44,667 nt of DNA from Candidatus Enterococcus ferrettii (GCF_017377655.1 NZ_JAFREL010000088.1:1-44667); one strand, 5' to 3'; positions 26,686 through 34,962 are shown, numbered from the stretch's first letter. Program-made: numbers and translations. The notes: generated by a model not told the origin, from the sequence alone.

Positions 26686-27219
26686 TCAGTGTTCTTTTTC
26701 GTAAGCTAATTGAAATTGATGTAGAGCTTTGACTCGTTGGAGTAAGAGATTAGCAGATAGACCAATCACAATCCCGGATAAAATACCTGAAAAGGATAAG
26801 ATAGGTAGGTAAAGCATAACAGACCAAGATTGAGCAATCCATGAAGCCACGAACAATTGTCCAACATTGTGCAAAAAACCTCCAGTTGCACTGATACCAA
26901 TGATACTGACACGTTGTGGTCCTAGCTTTTTAACCAGCAGCATCCCTCCGCAGCTAAGAAACGCACCACTGCTACTGTAAAGGAGAGTGGAAACAGTCCC
27001 TCCTAATAAGGTCGTCAACAAAAGTCGTAAACAAATTAGTAGAAAGCTTTCCCGTTTACGCATAGTAAACAAGGAAATAACGGTAATTAGATTAGCAAGG
27101 CCAAGCTTTGCTCCAGGGGCAAAAGCGAAAGGGGAAGGAATCATATTTTCTAACAATCCTAAAACGACACCTTGGGCTACCAGTAGTGAAATAAAAAGAT
27201 ATTTTCTAGTTTTTTTCAT
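26686..27219 (-). CDS. Gx transporter / heptaprenyl diphosphate synthase component I-like membrane protein (EetB-like)
   Basis: A 177-residue membrane protein with about five or six hydrophobic segments and the PSPFAFAPGAKLGLANLITV motif (about residues 28-47) typical of the Gx/HepT-I-like family. I chose ATG 27219 behind AAAGGAG; the frame stays open to 27312, but that stretch overlaps the upstream gene. It follows a NusG domain II gene. In Listeria and related bacteria this pair is found in flavin-based extracellular electron transfer loci, where such proteins are called EetA and EetB. Here the neighbour genes for the dedicated NADH dehydrogenase, PplA and demethylmenaquinone enzymes are absent, so the role is inferred from context only. 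Confidence 0.75.
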   Translation of the reverse strand: MKKTRKYLFISLLVAQGVVLGLLENMIPSPFAFAPGAKLGLANLITVISLFTMRKRESFLLICLRLLLTTLLGGTVSTLLYSSSGAFLSCGGMLLVKKLGPQRVSIIGISATGGFLHNVGQLFVASWIAQSWSVMLYLPILSFSGILSGIVIGLSANLLLQRVKALHQFQLAYEKEH

Positions 27220-27232
27220 ACTGCTCCTTTTT

Positions 27233-27598
27233 TTAGATAATTTCAATGACCATTTTATGGGGTAGGCAGACAATCGTATCACCTTTTTTTTCAATCCAAC
27301 CACGACGAACACAAATTTGATCCTTGCAACTAGCTTCTTTCACTCGAATTTTTTGATCTGCAATCTCAATCAAGTTGTAATCACCATCAGCATCATTGTA
27401 AGCATAAGTAAAGCTCTTCTGTCCTTCAGCCAGATTAAAACGACGGATTTCTTCACCGTCCACTCTTAAGACAGCTTCCAATCTGTTAGCAGCTGTCTGT
27501 TTCTGGTAAATGGAAAAAATGAGTAAAGGAAGCAAAGCTAACACGATTAATACACCAATAATGATGCCATCCCAGGGGCGCCAAAGTCCTTTGACCAA
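27233..27598 (-). CDS. NusG domain II membrane protein (EetA-like)
   Basis: A protein of about 121 residues with an N-terminal membrane anchor (about 11-30, IIIGVLIVLALLPLLIF) and an extracellular NusG domain II (about 40-121) ending in CKDQICVRRGWI and VCLPHKMVI, the conserved cysteine-containing block of this family. The start is uncertain: the only canonical one, TTG 27598, has no ribosome binding site. GGAGGCGAGG lies further upstream and would place initiation at an ATC codon (27614-27616), giving IKEKKFLVKG. It is divergent from the ApbE-type gene and upstream of the Gx gene, the arrangement expected of an electron-transfer locus. Confidence 0.75.
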   Translation of the reverse strand: MVKGLWRPWDGIIIGVLIVLALLPLLIFSIYQKQTAANRLEAVLRVDGEEIRRFNLAEGQKSFTYAYNDADGDYNLIEIADQKIRVKEASCKDQICVRRGWIEKKGDTIVCLPHKMVIEII

Positions 27599-27646
27599 GA
27601 ATTTTTTTTCTTTGATGCTGCCTCGCCTCCGTTCTCAAATAAAAAA

Positions 27647-27676
27647 CTGATATTTCTACTCTTAGTAAGGTATACT
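27647..27676 (+). promoter_or_regulatory. Candidate promoter for the ApbE-type gene
   Basis: CTGATA (27647-27652) and TATACT (27671-27676) are separated by 18 bases, about 50 bases before ATG 27726. The -35 matches 4 of 6 and the -10 matches 5 of 6. The minus-strand promoter for the divergent pair could not be placed. Confidence 0.5.
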
Positions 27677-27725
27677 TTTACTGTATCATAAGTAAAACGA
27701 GAAGAAAAAACAAAAGGTGGATAAA

Positions 27726-28796
27726 ATGAGAAGAAAAAGCTATCTACTGGGGATTCTATTAAGTATTTTTTTCCTGACAGCCTGTAATAATAAAAGTGGT
27801 CTAAGAGAAGAACCGTATTCAAAGGAAAGCTTTTCCTTAGGAACGTATATTCGGATTCGAATTTATGATGAAGGTAAAGAAGAAACATTGCAGCTGGCCT
27901 TTGATCGAATTAATGAGTTAGAAGAGAAACTGACGACTGATTCAGAGAACCAAAGCTCTGAGATCGAGCAAATTAACCGTCAAGCCGGGATTCAACCAGT
28001 AAAAGTATCACCAGATGTTTATCAACTGGTCAAGACAGCGGCTAACTACAGTAAGCAGTCAGATGGTGGATTCAATTACATGATTGGTGCAATTACTCAA
28101 CTGTGGCGGATTGGTCGTGAAGATGCACGTAAGCCTGAACAGGATGAGATTGATGAAGCTCTAAAAAAAGTCGATTTCCATAAAGTGAGTTTCTCAGAAG
28201 AAGAGCAAACGATTTTCCTGCAAGAATCGGGAATGCAGATTGATTTGGGAGCAATTGCTAAAGGATATATCACTGATGAAGTAGTAAAAACTTTGAAAAA
28301 GCAAGGAGTTACTTCGGCGATTCTTGATCTAGGTGGAAATATTTATGTGCTGGGAAACAATCCCAATCAAAAGGATGGACGATGGAATGTCGGTGTACAG
28401 GACCCGAACTTGGCGCGAGGGGTCACCATTGGCAGTCTTAAAACAACAAATCAGACGATCGTTACCTCTGGTATTTATGAACGTAAGCTTGAAATTGGTA
28501 ATCAGGTCTATCATCATATTTTTGATTCAACTACCGGTTATCCGCATGAAAATGACTTAGCCAGTGTTTCGATTATCACCGATCAGTCGATTGATGGTGA
28601 TGCGCTTTCTACTCTAGTTTACAGTAAAGGTATTAAGGCGGGCTTAGAATACGTTGAACAAAAAACGGATGCTTCGACCAGTGCGATTTTTGTCAGCAAA
28701 GATAATCAAGTTTATGTAACTAAAGGATTAGAAGACAATTTCAAGTTGTCCAAAGGTAATGGTTATACATTGGGAGACCGTAAAAATTTAGACTAG
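27726..28796 (+). CDS. apbE: FAD:protein FMN transferase (ApbE/FmnB-like lipoprotein)
   Basis: A 356-residue surface lipoprotein. The signal peptide ends with Cys20 (FFLTACNN). The ApbE domain covers the rest, with IDLGAIAKGYITDEVV and LDLGGNIYVLG, the conserved FAD and Mg binding blocks. The enzyme attaches FMN from FAD to a Thr of target proteins. As a lipoprotein it should work outside the membrane, as FmnB does for PplA in flavin-based extracellular electron transfer. A PplA-like target is not in the window. I chose ATG 27726 with AAAGGTGG upstream; an in-frame GTG at 27717 overlaps that site. Confidence 0.88.
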   Translation: MRRKSYLLGILLSIFFLTACNNKSGLREEPYSKESFSLGTYIRIRIYDEGKEETLQLAFDRINELEEKLTTDSENQSSEIEQINRQAGIQPVKVSPDVYQLVKTAANYSKQSDGGFNYMIGAITQLWRIGREDARKPEQDEIDEALKKVDFHKVSFSEEEQTIFLQESGMQIDLGAIAKGYITDEVVKTLKKQGVTSAILDLGGNIYVLGNNPNQKDGRWNVGVQDPNLARGVTIGSLKTTNQTIVTSGIYERKLEIGNQVYHHIFDSTTGYPHENDLASVSIITDQSIDGDALSTLVYSKGIKAGLEYVEQKTDASTSAIFVSKDNQVYVTKGLEDNFKLSKGNGYTLGDRKNLD

Positions 28797-28797
28797 A

Positions 28798-28822
28798 GGA
28801 GCGCTGCAAAGCGCTTCTTTTT
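28798..28822 (+). terminator. Terminator after apbE
   Basis: GGAGCGCT (28798-28805) pairs with AGCGCTTC (28810-28817) with one mismatch, around GCAA, followed by five T. Confidence 0.8.
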
Positions 28823-28823
28823 G

Positions 28824-29047
28824 TTTCTCAAGAAAATATATTGAACCTGTAAGTATCCTACTAGATTTTTTCAAAAATGAAGAAGGATGAAAATTTTGTG
28901 ATCAATCATTTGATGAATGTTTGAAATACAGCAATGAACCGGTTGTAGTAGTCTCGCATTATGAAATGCTCTCATATTTATCTAAAGGATATAGCGGATA
29001 AAAAATCGTCAGCGGGGTATTTTTTTGAACGTTATGCTGAAAATTAA
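28824..29047 (+). pseudogene. Broken gene remnant
   Basis: A stretch of coding-like sequence interrupted by at least two lesions. One frame reads RKYIEPVSILLDFFKNEEG, hits TGA at 28888-28890, then continues in the same frame as DQSFDECLKYSNEPVVVV followed by SHYEMLSYLSK, until TAA at 28999-29001. In another frame, IADKKSSAGYFFERYAEN follows to a stop at 29045-29047, as if a frameshift had split one protein. No start codon with a ribosome binding site was found. The NEPVVV segment recalls Phd/YefM-like antitoxins only faintly; I do not assign a family. It lies next to the 3' end of ssrA, a common island integration site. Confidence 0.5.
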
Positions 29048-29130
29048 AGGGGAAAATTACTTTTAAGAACAGTTAAAAACCTAGTGATTTGCTGGATATT
29101 TATAGAAATTTTTTTATTTTTTAAGTAACA

Positions 29131-29160
29131 AAAAAGCAAAACCCAAAAGGATTTTGCTTT
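29131..29160 (-). terminator. Terminator of ssrA
   Basis: On the minus strand, AAAGCAAAATCC and GGGTTTTGCTTT form a stem of about 12 bp with one imperfect pair, followed by a U-run from the A-run at 29128-29135. It lies just past the tmRNA 3' end. Confidence 0.8.
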
Positions 29161-29168
29161 CAAAGTAA

Positions 29169-29533
29169 TGGAGCCGGCGGGAGTTGAACCCGCGTCCAAA
29201 CATATTGACTACCCAAAAGTCTACGCTCATAGTCACACTATTTAAATTTCGCTTTGCCTTCTGCCGCATGACAGGCCGCAGGCATTGCTAGTCCGATGAT
29301 CTCTTTTTCAACTTACAGACAGAAAGTTGAAACGTATCCCACTAATTTTGAGACCCTTACCCGAGCACATGGGCGATACCGGGAGGATCTACGCTAACTG
29401 TTTTTAGGCAGCTAAAGCGTAAGAGTTGTTATTGTTTTTAGCAGTTATATTTAACTGTAACGTTTTTACGTAGACGTAACCTACGAAGCGCAATTCAAGC
29501 TCAAACTATGCCTGTCGAATCCGTAACGGCCCC
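29169..29533 (-). ncRNA. ssrA: Transfer-messenger RNA
   Basis: About 365 bases. The 3' end carries the tRNA-like T-arm (GGTTCAACTCCCGCC) and ends in CCA at 29169-29171; the 5' end begins GGGGCCGTTACGGATTCGAC at 29533. The tag reading frame (29404-29442) encodes AKNNNNSYALAA followed by TAA. This differs by one residue from the AKNENNS type I remember from enterococci (Asn for Glu at position 4). tmRNA frees stalled ribosomes and marks truncated proteins for degradation. Confidence 0.95.
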
Positions 29534-29558
29534 TCTATAGAAATTTACTGCAAAAACG

Positions 29559-29587
29559 AGTATAACATTGTTAGCATAAAAAAGCAA
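29559..29587 (-). promoter_or_regulatory. Promoter of ssrA
   Basis: On the minus strand, TTGCTT (29582-29587) is followed after 17 bases by TATACT (29559-29564), which also carries the extended -10 dinucleotide TG. Transcription would start about 19 bases before the mature tmRNA 5' end, leaving a short leader for processing. Confidence 0.75.
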
Positions 29588-29603
29588 AAAGGGACCACTA
29601 TTA

Positions 29604-30371
29604 TTAAATTAAATCATAATGTTTCAAGGCTTTAATAATTCCACCATTAGTATTTTTATCAGTAATATAATCGGCACGTTCCTTCACTTCAGGTAAGGCG
29701 TTGCCCATAGCGATTTTATGGTCGCAAGCCTTTAGTAGATCCAAGTCATTAATACCGTCTCCAAAAGCGAAAGTTGGAATTTCTTGCAGCTTCAAATAAT
29801 CTTTAATGGTCTGGACACCCGTTCCTTTTGAAATACCTTTGTTTACTACATCAATACAAAATGGTCCATTGCGGTAGAAAGTAAAATCTGGAAAGTTCTT
29901 CTTATAAATTTCATCATTGCCTTCGGATAAAACCAGAATCATATGAGTGACATATTCGTGATAAGCGGTAGGGTGAACAGGTGGCAAATCTAAATGAAAA
30001 AAATTGTAGGATTTTCTCACATAATCATTTACTCCAGAAATGAACAGTTGATTAGTTGAGTGAAAAGCCAGCTCATCCTTCAACTCGCGAGCAAAGTCCA
30101 GCATAGTCGCACAATCATTGGATTCGATTTCATTGGCTTCAACGATAGTTTCTTCTACTTTTACCAGCATGCCGTTCATTGTGACGCAGGAGGAAACGTT
30201 AGCCGCTTGTTTAATTTTCTGAATTTCCCTTTCATTTCGCCCAGTTGCAATAATCGGCAGAATGTTGTTTTCCTTTAATTGAATCATCGCTTCACTAATT
30301 TCAGGAGTGATTTGCGATTTGTCATCTAGCAATGTGCCATCTAAATCAAAAAATGCAATTCCTTCGTACAT
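29604..30371 (-). CDS. Cof-type HAD-superfamily phosphatase
   Basis: A 255-residue HAD hydrolase of the Cof (IIB) subfamily. Motif I is FFDLDGTLLDD (nucleophile Asp9, acid/base Asp11), motif II IIATGR, motif III a Lys in KGISKGTG, and motif IV FGDGINDLDLL. The large alpha/beta cap between motifs II and III confers substrate choice, typically sugar phosphates, flavin or other small phosphoesters; the actual substrate is not readable. ATG 30371 follows AAAGGGGA. It lies directly upstream of ssrA on the same strand, with no obvious terminator between them. Confidence 0.88.
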   Translation of the reverse strand: MYEGIAFFDLDGTLLDDKSQITPEISEAMIQLKENNILPIIATGRNEREIQKIKQAANVSSCVTMNGMLVKVEETIVEANEIESNDCATMLDFARELKDELAFHSTNQLFISGVNDYVRKSYNFFHLDLPPVHPTAYHEYVTHMILVLSEGNDEIYKKNFPDFTFYRNGPFCIDVVNKGISKGTGVQTIKDYLKLQEIPTFAFGDGINDLDLLKACDHKIAMGNALPEVKERADYITDKNTNGGIIKALKHYDLI

Positions 30372-30518
30372 GAAAAATCCCCTTTATCTCTTTTTCTTTA
30401 TCTTAGCAATTATTGAAGAAAAAACAAATACTTATTGAATATACTGGTAAGGTAATGGTTGAAAATGCCGATTTAGAGTATACTATTTATGAGAAACACT
30501 GACAATGGAGGAAATGAC

Positions 30519-31238
30519 ATGAATATACTGATGATTGAAGACAATGAATCTGTATCAGAAATGATGCAAATGTTCTTTTTAAACGAAGGCTGGGAGGCAA
30601 CATTCAAGTACGATGGTAAAGAAGGGCTGGATGCCTTTAAGGAAGATCCGGAAAAATGGGACATGATTACACTTGATTTGAACTTGCCTAGTATGGATGG
30701 CATGGAAGTTGGCCGGGAAATTAGAAAACTTTCAAGCACCGTTCCAATTATCATGTTAACCGCTAGAGATTCGGAAAGTGATCAAGTGATTGGTTTGGAA
30801 ATGGGCGCTGACGATTATGTGACTAAGCCATTCTCACCGTTAACATTAATTGCTCGAATCAAAGCTCTGCACCGTCGTAGTGAATTAGCGAACGAACAAC
30901 AAAACGGGGGAGCTGCTGAAGGGACCTTTGATATTCAAACACAGCACTTCAAGATGAATTTAAAAACGCGGGAAGCTTATTTAGAAAATCAACCTATTGA
31001 TGGTTTAACACCTAAGGAGTTCGATTTGCTGTACACTATGGCGAAAAAGCCGCGTCAGGTTTTTACTCGTGAACAACTGCTGGAATTAGTTTGGGATTAT
31101 CAATACTTTGGTGACGAACGAACCGTCGATGCCCACATTAAAAAATTGCGTCAAAAAATTGAAAAAGTAGGACCACAGGTTATCCAAACTGTTTGGGGGG
31201 TCGGGTATAAATTTGATGACTCTGGAGTCGATAAATGA
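30519..31238 (+). CDS. OmpR-family response regulator
   Basis: A 239-residue two-domain regulator. The receiver domain (1-120) has the acidic pocket EDN near residue 8, the phosphorylation site Asp53 in TLDLNLPSMDG, and the conserved Thr and Lys in MLTARD and VTKPFSP. The winged-helix DNA-binding domain (about 135-235) ends in TVWGVGYKF. I chose ATG 30519 behind GGAGG; the in-frame ATG at 30489 has no site. Its stop overlaps the start of the sensor kinase gene by 4 bases (ATGA). The stimulus and targets are unknown. Confidence 0.92.
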   Translation: MNILMIEDNESVSEMMQMFFLNEGWEATFKYDGKEGLDAFKEDPEKWDMITLDLNLPSMDGMEVGREIRKLSSTVPIIMLTARDSESDQVIGLEMGADDYVTKPFSPLTLIARIKALHRRSELANEQQNGGAAEGTFDIQTQHFKMNLKTREAYLENQPIDGLTPKEFDLLYTMAKKPRQVFTREQLLELVWDYQYFGDERTVDAHIKKLRQKIEKVGPQVIQTVWGVGYKFDDSGVDK

Positions 31239-32710
31239 AATACCTCTACCAACAGCTGTTAGCCTTTGGTGGGTTGATTTTGTTAATACTGTTGACTTTA
31301 GGAGTTACCTTTACTCAGTTTACTCGGCACTCGATGGAAGAAAGTAATTACAATCAACTCATTGGCTATACTCGTTCGATTCAAGAAACAACATCTCGTT
31401 TGTTAGAAGATAATCCTTATTATTATCGAACGCAGGATGAAGCTTTTTTGGCAGCTATTGCGTTGACTGAAAGTATGCTGGAACCACAAAATGTTAAATT
31501 TGTATTTATTAGCAGTGACCAAATAATTCAATATCCTAGTAATACAAAGGTTGCAGAACAAACCTTGATTACAAAGAGTCAGTGGGAATCCTTGAGCAAA
31601 GGGGAAGAACAAAAAATGACTCGTTCGAAGGATATTCTTGGTAACGAAAGATCGACTTCCTATGCAATGGCTCCTTTCTTTTTAAAAAAACAGTTTTACG
31701 GTGTTTTGATCGTAACACAACCAGCAGGAAATGTTAGTGATAGTGTGGCATCAGTCACTAGCGATCTATTCAAAGGCTTTATTGTGGCTTCAGTGGTAGC
31801 TATCTTTGTTAGTTACTTTTTTGCAACACGACAGGTGAAACGAATCAATCGGATGCGCTCAGCCACAAAAAAAATTGCTAGTGGTGATTTTGATGTGACA
31901 ATTCCTGATAATGGTAAGGATGAGTTTGATGACTTAGCGGCTGATTTTAACAGCATGGCTATCTCGTTAAGTGAATCGCAAAAGGAAATCGAACGACAGG
32001 AAGAGCGTCGGCGCCAATTTATGGCGGATGCCGCTCATGAAATGCGTACACCACTAACGACCATTAATGGTTTGCTGGAGGGATTGCAGTACAACGCTAT
32101 TCCAGAGGATCAGCGAAGTAAAGCGATTAGTCTAATGCAGAACGAAACAGCACGTTTAATCCGTTTAGTGAATGAGAATCTAGATTACGAAAAAATCCGA
32201 ACCAACCAAATCAGCATGGTCGTTAAAAAGTTCGATGCCACAAAAGCTTTACGTGGTCTCTTAACTCAGTTAGAGGCTAAAGCAAAAGCCTCTGGCGATC
32301 AATTAATTTTAAATACAGATGAATCCATTGATGTTTACGCTGACTATGATCGCTTCATTCAAATCATGGTGAACATTATCCAAAATGCAATTCAGTTTAC
32401 TACTGATGGAACGATTGCCATTGGTGTGTATAAAGAAGAGAAGAAGACAGTAGTTCAAATATCGGATACAGGAATTGGTATGAGTGAGGACCAGATCAAA
32501 AATATTTGGGATCGTTACTACAAGGTAGACCCTTCTCGGAAGAACACGAAATATGGGGAATCTGGACTAGGATTGTCGATTGTTCAAGAACTTGTTCGAC
32601 TGCATAAGGGAAGTATTCAAGTTGAAAGTGAGCTTGAAAAGGGCACAACGTTTACTGTTAGTTTTCCCGACGAGGAAGTAGAAGAACAAAAGGAAACGGA
32701 GCGACCATAA
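31235..32710 (+). CDS. Sensor histidine kinase
   Basis: A 491-residue membrane kinase. Transmembrane segments lie at about 8-28 and 180-198, enclosing an extracellular sensor domain of about 150 residues. A HAMP domain (about 199-250) follows, then the HisKA dimerisation domain with phospho-acceptor His268 in AAHEMRTPLT. The ATP-binding domain has an N-box NIIQNAIQF, a G1 box SDTGIGMS and a G2 box GLGLSI. It partners the overlapping response regulator gene. The sensor domain has no motif I recognise, so the ligand is unknown. A terminator overlaps its end. Confidence 0.92.
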   Translation: MKYLYQQLLAFGGLILLILLTLGVTFTQFTRHSMEESNYNQLIGYTRSIQETTSRLLEDNPYYYRTQDEAFLAAIALTESMLEPQNVKFVFISSDQIIQYPSNTKVAEQTLITKSQWESLSKGEEQKMTRSKDILGNERSTSYAMAPFFLKKQFYGVLIVTQPAGNVSDSVASVTSDLFKGFIVASVVAIFVSYFFATRQVKRINRMRSATKKIASGDFDVTIPDNGKDEFDDLAADFNSMAISLSESQKEIERQEERRRQFMADAAHEMRTPLTTINGLLEGLQYNAIPEDQRSKAISLMQNETARLIRLVNENLDYEKIRTNQISMVVKKFDATKALRGLLTQLEAKAKASGDQLILNTDESIDVYADYDRFIQIMVNIIQNAIQFTTDGTIAIGVYKEEKKTVVQISDTGIGMSEDQIKNIWDRYYKVDPSRKNTKYGESGLGLSIVQELVRLHKGSIQVESELEKGTTFTVSFPDEEVEEQKETERP

Positions 32711-32729
32711 TGGCTGCTCCGCTTTTTTT
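32698..32729. terminator. Terminator at the end of the kinase gene
   Basis: CGGAGC (32698-32703) pairs with GCTCCG (32716-32721), followed by TTTTTTT. It overlaps the kinase stop codon and the end of the convergent permease gene. Confidence 0.8.
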
Positions 32730-34170
32730 ATAGAATTGCTAAAATGATAAAGTTCAAAATGAAGAGTAGATTTACCACCCATAATACTGGTGAAACTTCA
32801 TTGGCTTTGCCTTTTACTACTTTCACAATAGCGTAGAAGATAAAGCCGGCAGCAATCCCGTAAGAAATGCTGTAGCATAGTCCCATAAAGATACTTGCAA
32901 AGAAAGCAGGAACAGCCTCTTCCAAATCCAACCAGTTAATATCAGCAAAAGAGGCCATCATCATTACCCCTACCAAAATTAGAGCTGGTGCAGTTGCTTG
33001 ACTTGGAACAATCGCAATCAGTGGAGAGAATAAACTACTTAGAGCAAAGAAAGCAGCAACTACCACTGAAGTTAGACCTGTTCGTCCGCCAGCACCAATC
33101 CCGGCAGCTGATTCTACATAAGTTGTGGTATTAGAAGTTCCGAAAATTGCGCCGATGGATGTAGCAATTGCATCTGCAAATAAAGCACGATCCATCTTGG
33201 TTTTGAAACCTTTTGTATTAGCCGCTTCTAGAGCAAGTTCATCTTCCTTAGAGAAAATCCCGGTTCGACGTCCTGTTCCAATAAAGGTACCGATTGTATC
33301 AAAGGTATCGGATAAGCTGAAGGCTAGGATAGTCATTAATACCTGTGGTAATTTGGAAGAATCCGAGAACAAAGACCCCATTCCTTCAGAACCAAAAGCC
33401 GCACCAAAAGTTGTTCCAAGCTCTTGAATTGAGCTGCCTAATGAATTGCTTTGGAAATCAATTGAACCTAATTGAACAACACCCATCAGAATACCAATCA
33501 CAGTCGTTGTCACAATTCCGATTAGGATTGCCCCCCGCACGTTTTTTACTACTAAGATCGTGGTCAGCACTAAGCCAATCACTGCTAAAATAATTGGTGC
33601 ATTATTGAAATTTGCCAAAGCGGGAACAACACCGCTGTTCATAGCAACGTTAGTCGCTTTACCATTTTCCACTACACTACTAGTAATAGCCGCTGAATCA
33701 GCTGAGAAAGCCAATAATCCAGCATTTTTAATTCCTACATAAGCAACAAAAATACCAATCCCGCCACCAATCGCATGTTGCATACTTTCTGGAATAGCGT
33801 GAATAATCAGTTTACGAATCTTTGTTACAGTAATTAGGATATTAATAATTCCGCAAAGAAAAACCATCGCTAATGCTTGCTGCCAAGAATATCCCAAACC
33901 GAATACTACTGTATAAGTAAAAAAAGCATTCAGTCCCATTCCTGGTGCTTGCGCATAAGGAACATTGGCAAATAAGCCCATAACTAAAGTACCGATTACT
34001 GAAGCAATAATTGTTGCCAAGAAGACCGCTTGAAACGGCATACCAGAGGCAGATAGTATAGAAGGATTAACAAATAAAATGTAACTCATGGCGAAGAAGG
34101 TAGTGACTCCAGCCATTATTTCAGTTGAAACTGTGGTTCCGTGTTCCTTCAACTTGAAAAACTTTTCCAT
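32728..34170 (-). CDS. NCS2-family purine permease (guanine/hypoxanthine type)
   Basis: A 480-residue membrane permease with about 12-14 hydrophobic segments of the AzgA-like branch of the nucleobase-cation symporters. Features include the N-terminal TTVSTEIMAGVTTFFAMSYI, the NVPYAQAPGMGLNAFFTYTV block and the GIGIFVAYVGIKNAGL segment. These proteins import adenine, guanine and/or hypoxanthine with protons. No purine riboswitch is visible in 34171-34293. ATG 34170 has only a weak ribosome binding site (GGAGCG further upstream). Confidence 0.9.
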   Translation of the reverse strand: MEKFFKLKEHGTTVSTEIMAGVTTFFAMSYILFVNPSILSASGMPFQAVFLATIIASVIGTLVMGLFANVPYAQAPGMGLNAFFTYTVVFGLGYSWQQALAMVFLCGIINILITVTKIRKLIIHAIPESMQHAIGGGIGIFVAYVGIKNAGLLAFSADSAAITSSVVENGKATNVAMNSGVVPALANFNNAPIILAVIGLVLTTILVVKNVRGAILIGIVTTTVIGILMGVVQLGSIDFQSNSLGSSIQELGTTFGAAFGSEGMGSLFSDSSKLPQVLMTILAFSLSDTFDTIGTFIGTGRRTGIFSKEDELALEAANTKGFKTKMDRALFADAIATSIGAIFGTSNTTTYVESAAGIGAGGRTGLTSVVVAAFFALSSLFSPLIAIVPSQATAPALILVGVMMMASFADINWLDLEEAVPAFFASIFMGLCYSISYGIAAGFIFYAIVKVVKGKANEVSPVLWVVNLLFILNFIILAIL

Positions 34171-34269
34171 CAGAATAAACGCTCCTTAAAATTAATTAGT
34201 AATAATGAATACTTTCCGATTATATGAAATCTGGCTTAGTAATTCAATGTAAAGTAGAATGAAACAGAT

Positions 34270-34306
34270 AAAAAAAATAAGAATGTTCGTGTTTTACTCA
34301 CGAACA
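34270..34306 (-). terminator. Terminator overlapping the end of the 34294 gene
   Basis: TGTTCGTG (34284-34291) pairs with CACGAACA (34299-34306) around a 7-base loop that contains the stop codon of the minus-strand gene. The A-rich run at 34270-34280 gives its U-run. Confidence 0.8.
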
Positions 34307-34962
34307 CTCCTAAGAGACTGTTTTTTGATCAATAATCGGAAGAAAAGACTGATGGGAAGAACTAAAATGGCCAACAGACTAACGGCTTTAACTAAGGAAC
34401 TCATAAACAGCTGGAAAAAAGTTTTAGAAGAAATATCTAATGAAAGAGGCCACCTAACGGAAAAAGCGAAACCACTGTCTCCATTGCTTAATACAAAATT
34501 CGGCAGATCATTAAATTTATCTAAGCTGTACTGGTAAAAGCGTTGCAAAAATTGCTGATAGGTTGATTCGAACACTACAAACAGAGCCATCAAAAAGACA
34601 AAGGATAACAAAAGAATAAACAACAGACGCAGACTAAAGCTAAGAGGGTTTAACGTCAGGTAGCTAAAAACATTCTTTCGCTTAAGTAAAAGAAACAAGA
34701 AACTGAAAAACAGGACGATCAGTATGCCAAGACAGCTATACATAAACCAGTTCACATAAAAAGACTGGATTTCTTGGACCTCACCGGACGTAAAAAATTG
34801 AATATCATAGGTTATCAAACTAGAATGTAATTGTGAAATCATTGAATACAGTAAAAGCAATGTTGTTAACGTAAATAGAGCAATGCTGGCAAAAGCAAAG
34901 GAAAAATAAAAGAAGACTTTACTTTTATTAAGACCACTCAAAGCTGTTTGTATGGAATTCAT
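34294..34962 (-). CDS. Polytopic membrane protein of unknown function
   Basis: A 222-residue protein with four clear hydrophobic segments near residues 20-45, 70-95, 115-138 and 190-212. An extracytoplasmic stretch of about 50 residues lies between the third and fourth (SRWPL-like region, many Phe and Ser). The arrangement loosely resembles an FtsX/MacB-type permease, but no ATPase gene is adjacent and no signature is present. ATG 34962 has AGGTGA a few bases upstream; an in-frame GTG at 34971 would overlap that site. I do not recognise a family. Confidence 0.7.
   Translation of the reverse strand: MNSIQTALSGLNKSKVFFYFSFAFASIALFTLTTLLLLYSMISQLHSSLITYDIQFFTSGEVQEIQSFYVNWFMYSCLGILIVLFFSFLFLLLKRKNVFSYLTLNPLSFSLRLLFILLLSFVFLMALFVVFESTYQQFLQRFYQYSLDKFNDLPNFVLSNGDSGFAFSVRWPLSLDISSKTFFQLFMSSLVKAVSLLAILVLPISLFFRLLIKKQSLRSVRE

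Noticed and set aside
27547..27888. 113-residue minus-strand open frame
   Set aside because: Antisense to the apbE 5' end and in a different frame from the NusG_II gene; Phe/Ser-rich with no start signal.
34171..34293. Purine riboswitch ahead of the purine permease
   Set aside because: No conserved three-way junction or purine-aptamer loop sequences in this short interval.
34259..34537. 92-residue plus-strand open frame
   Set aside because: Lies on the opposite strand of the 34294-34962 gene and its terminator; no ribosome binding site; composition mirrors the membrane gene.
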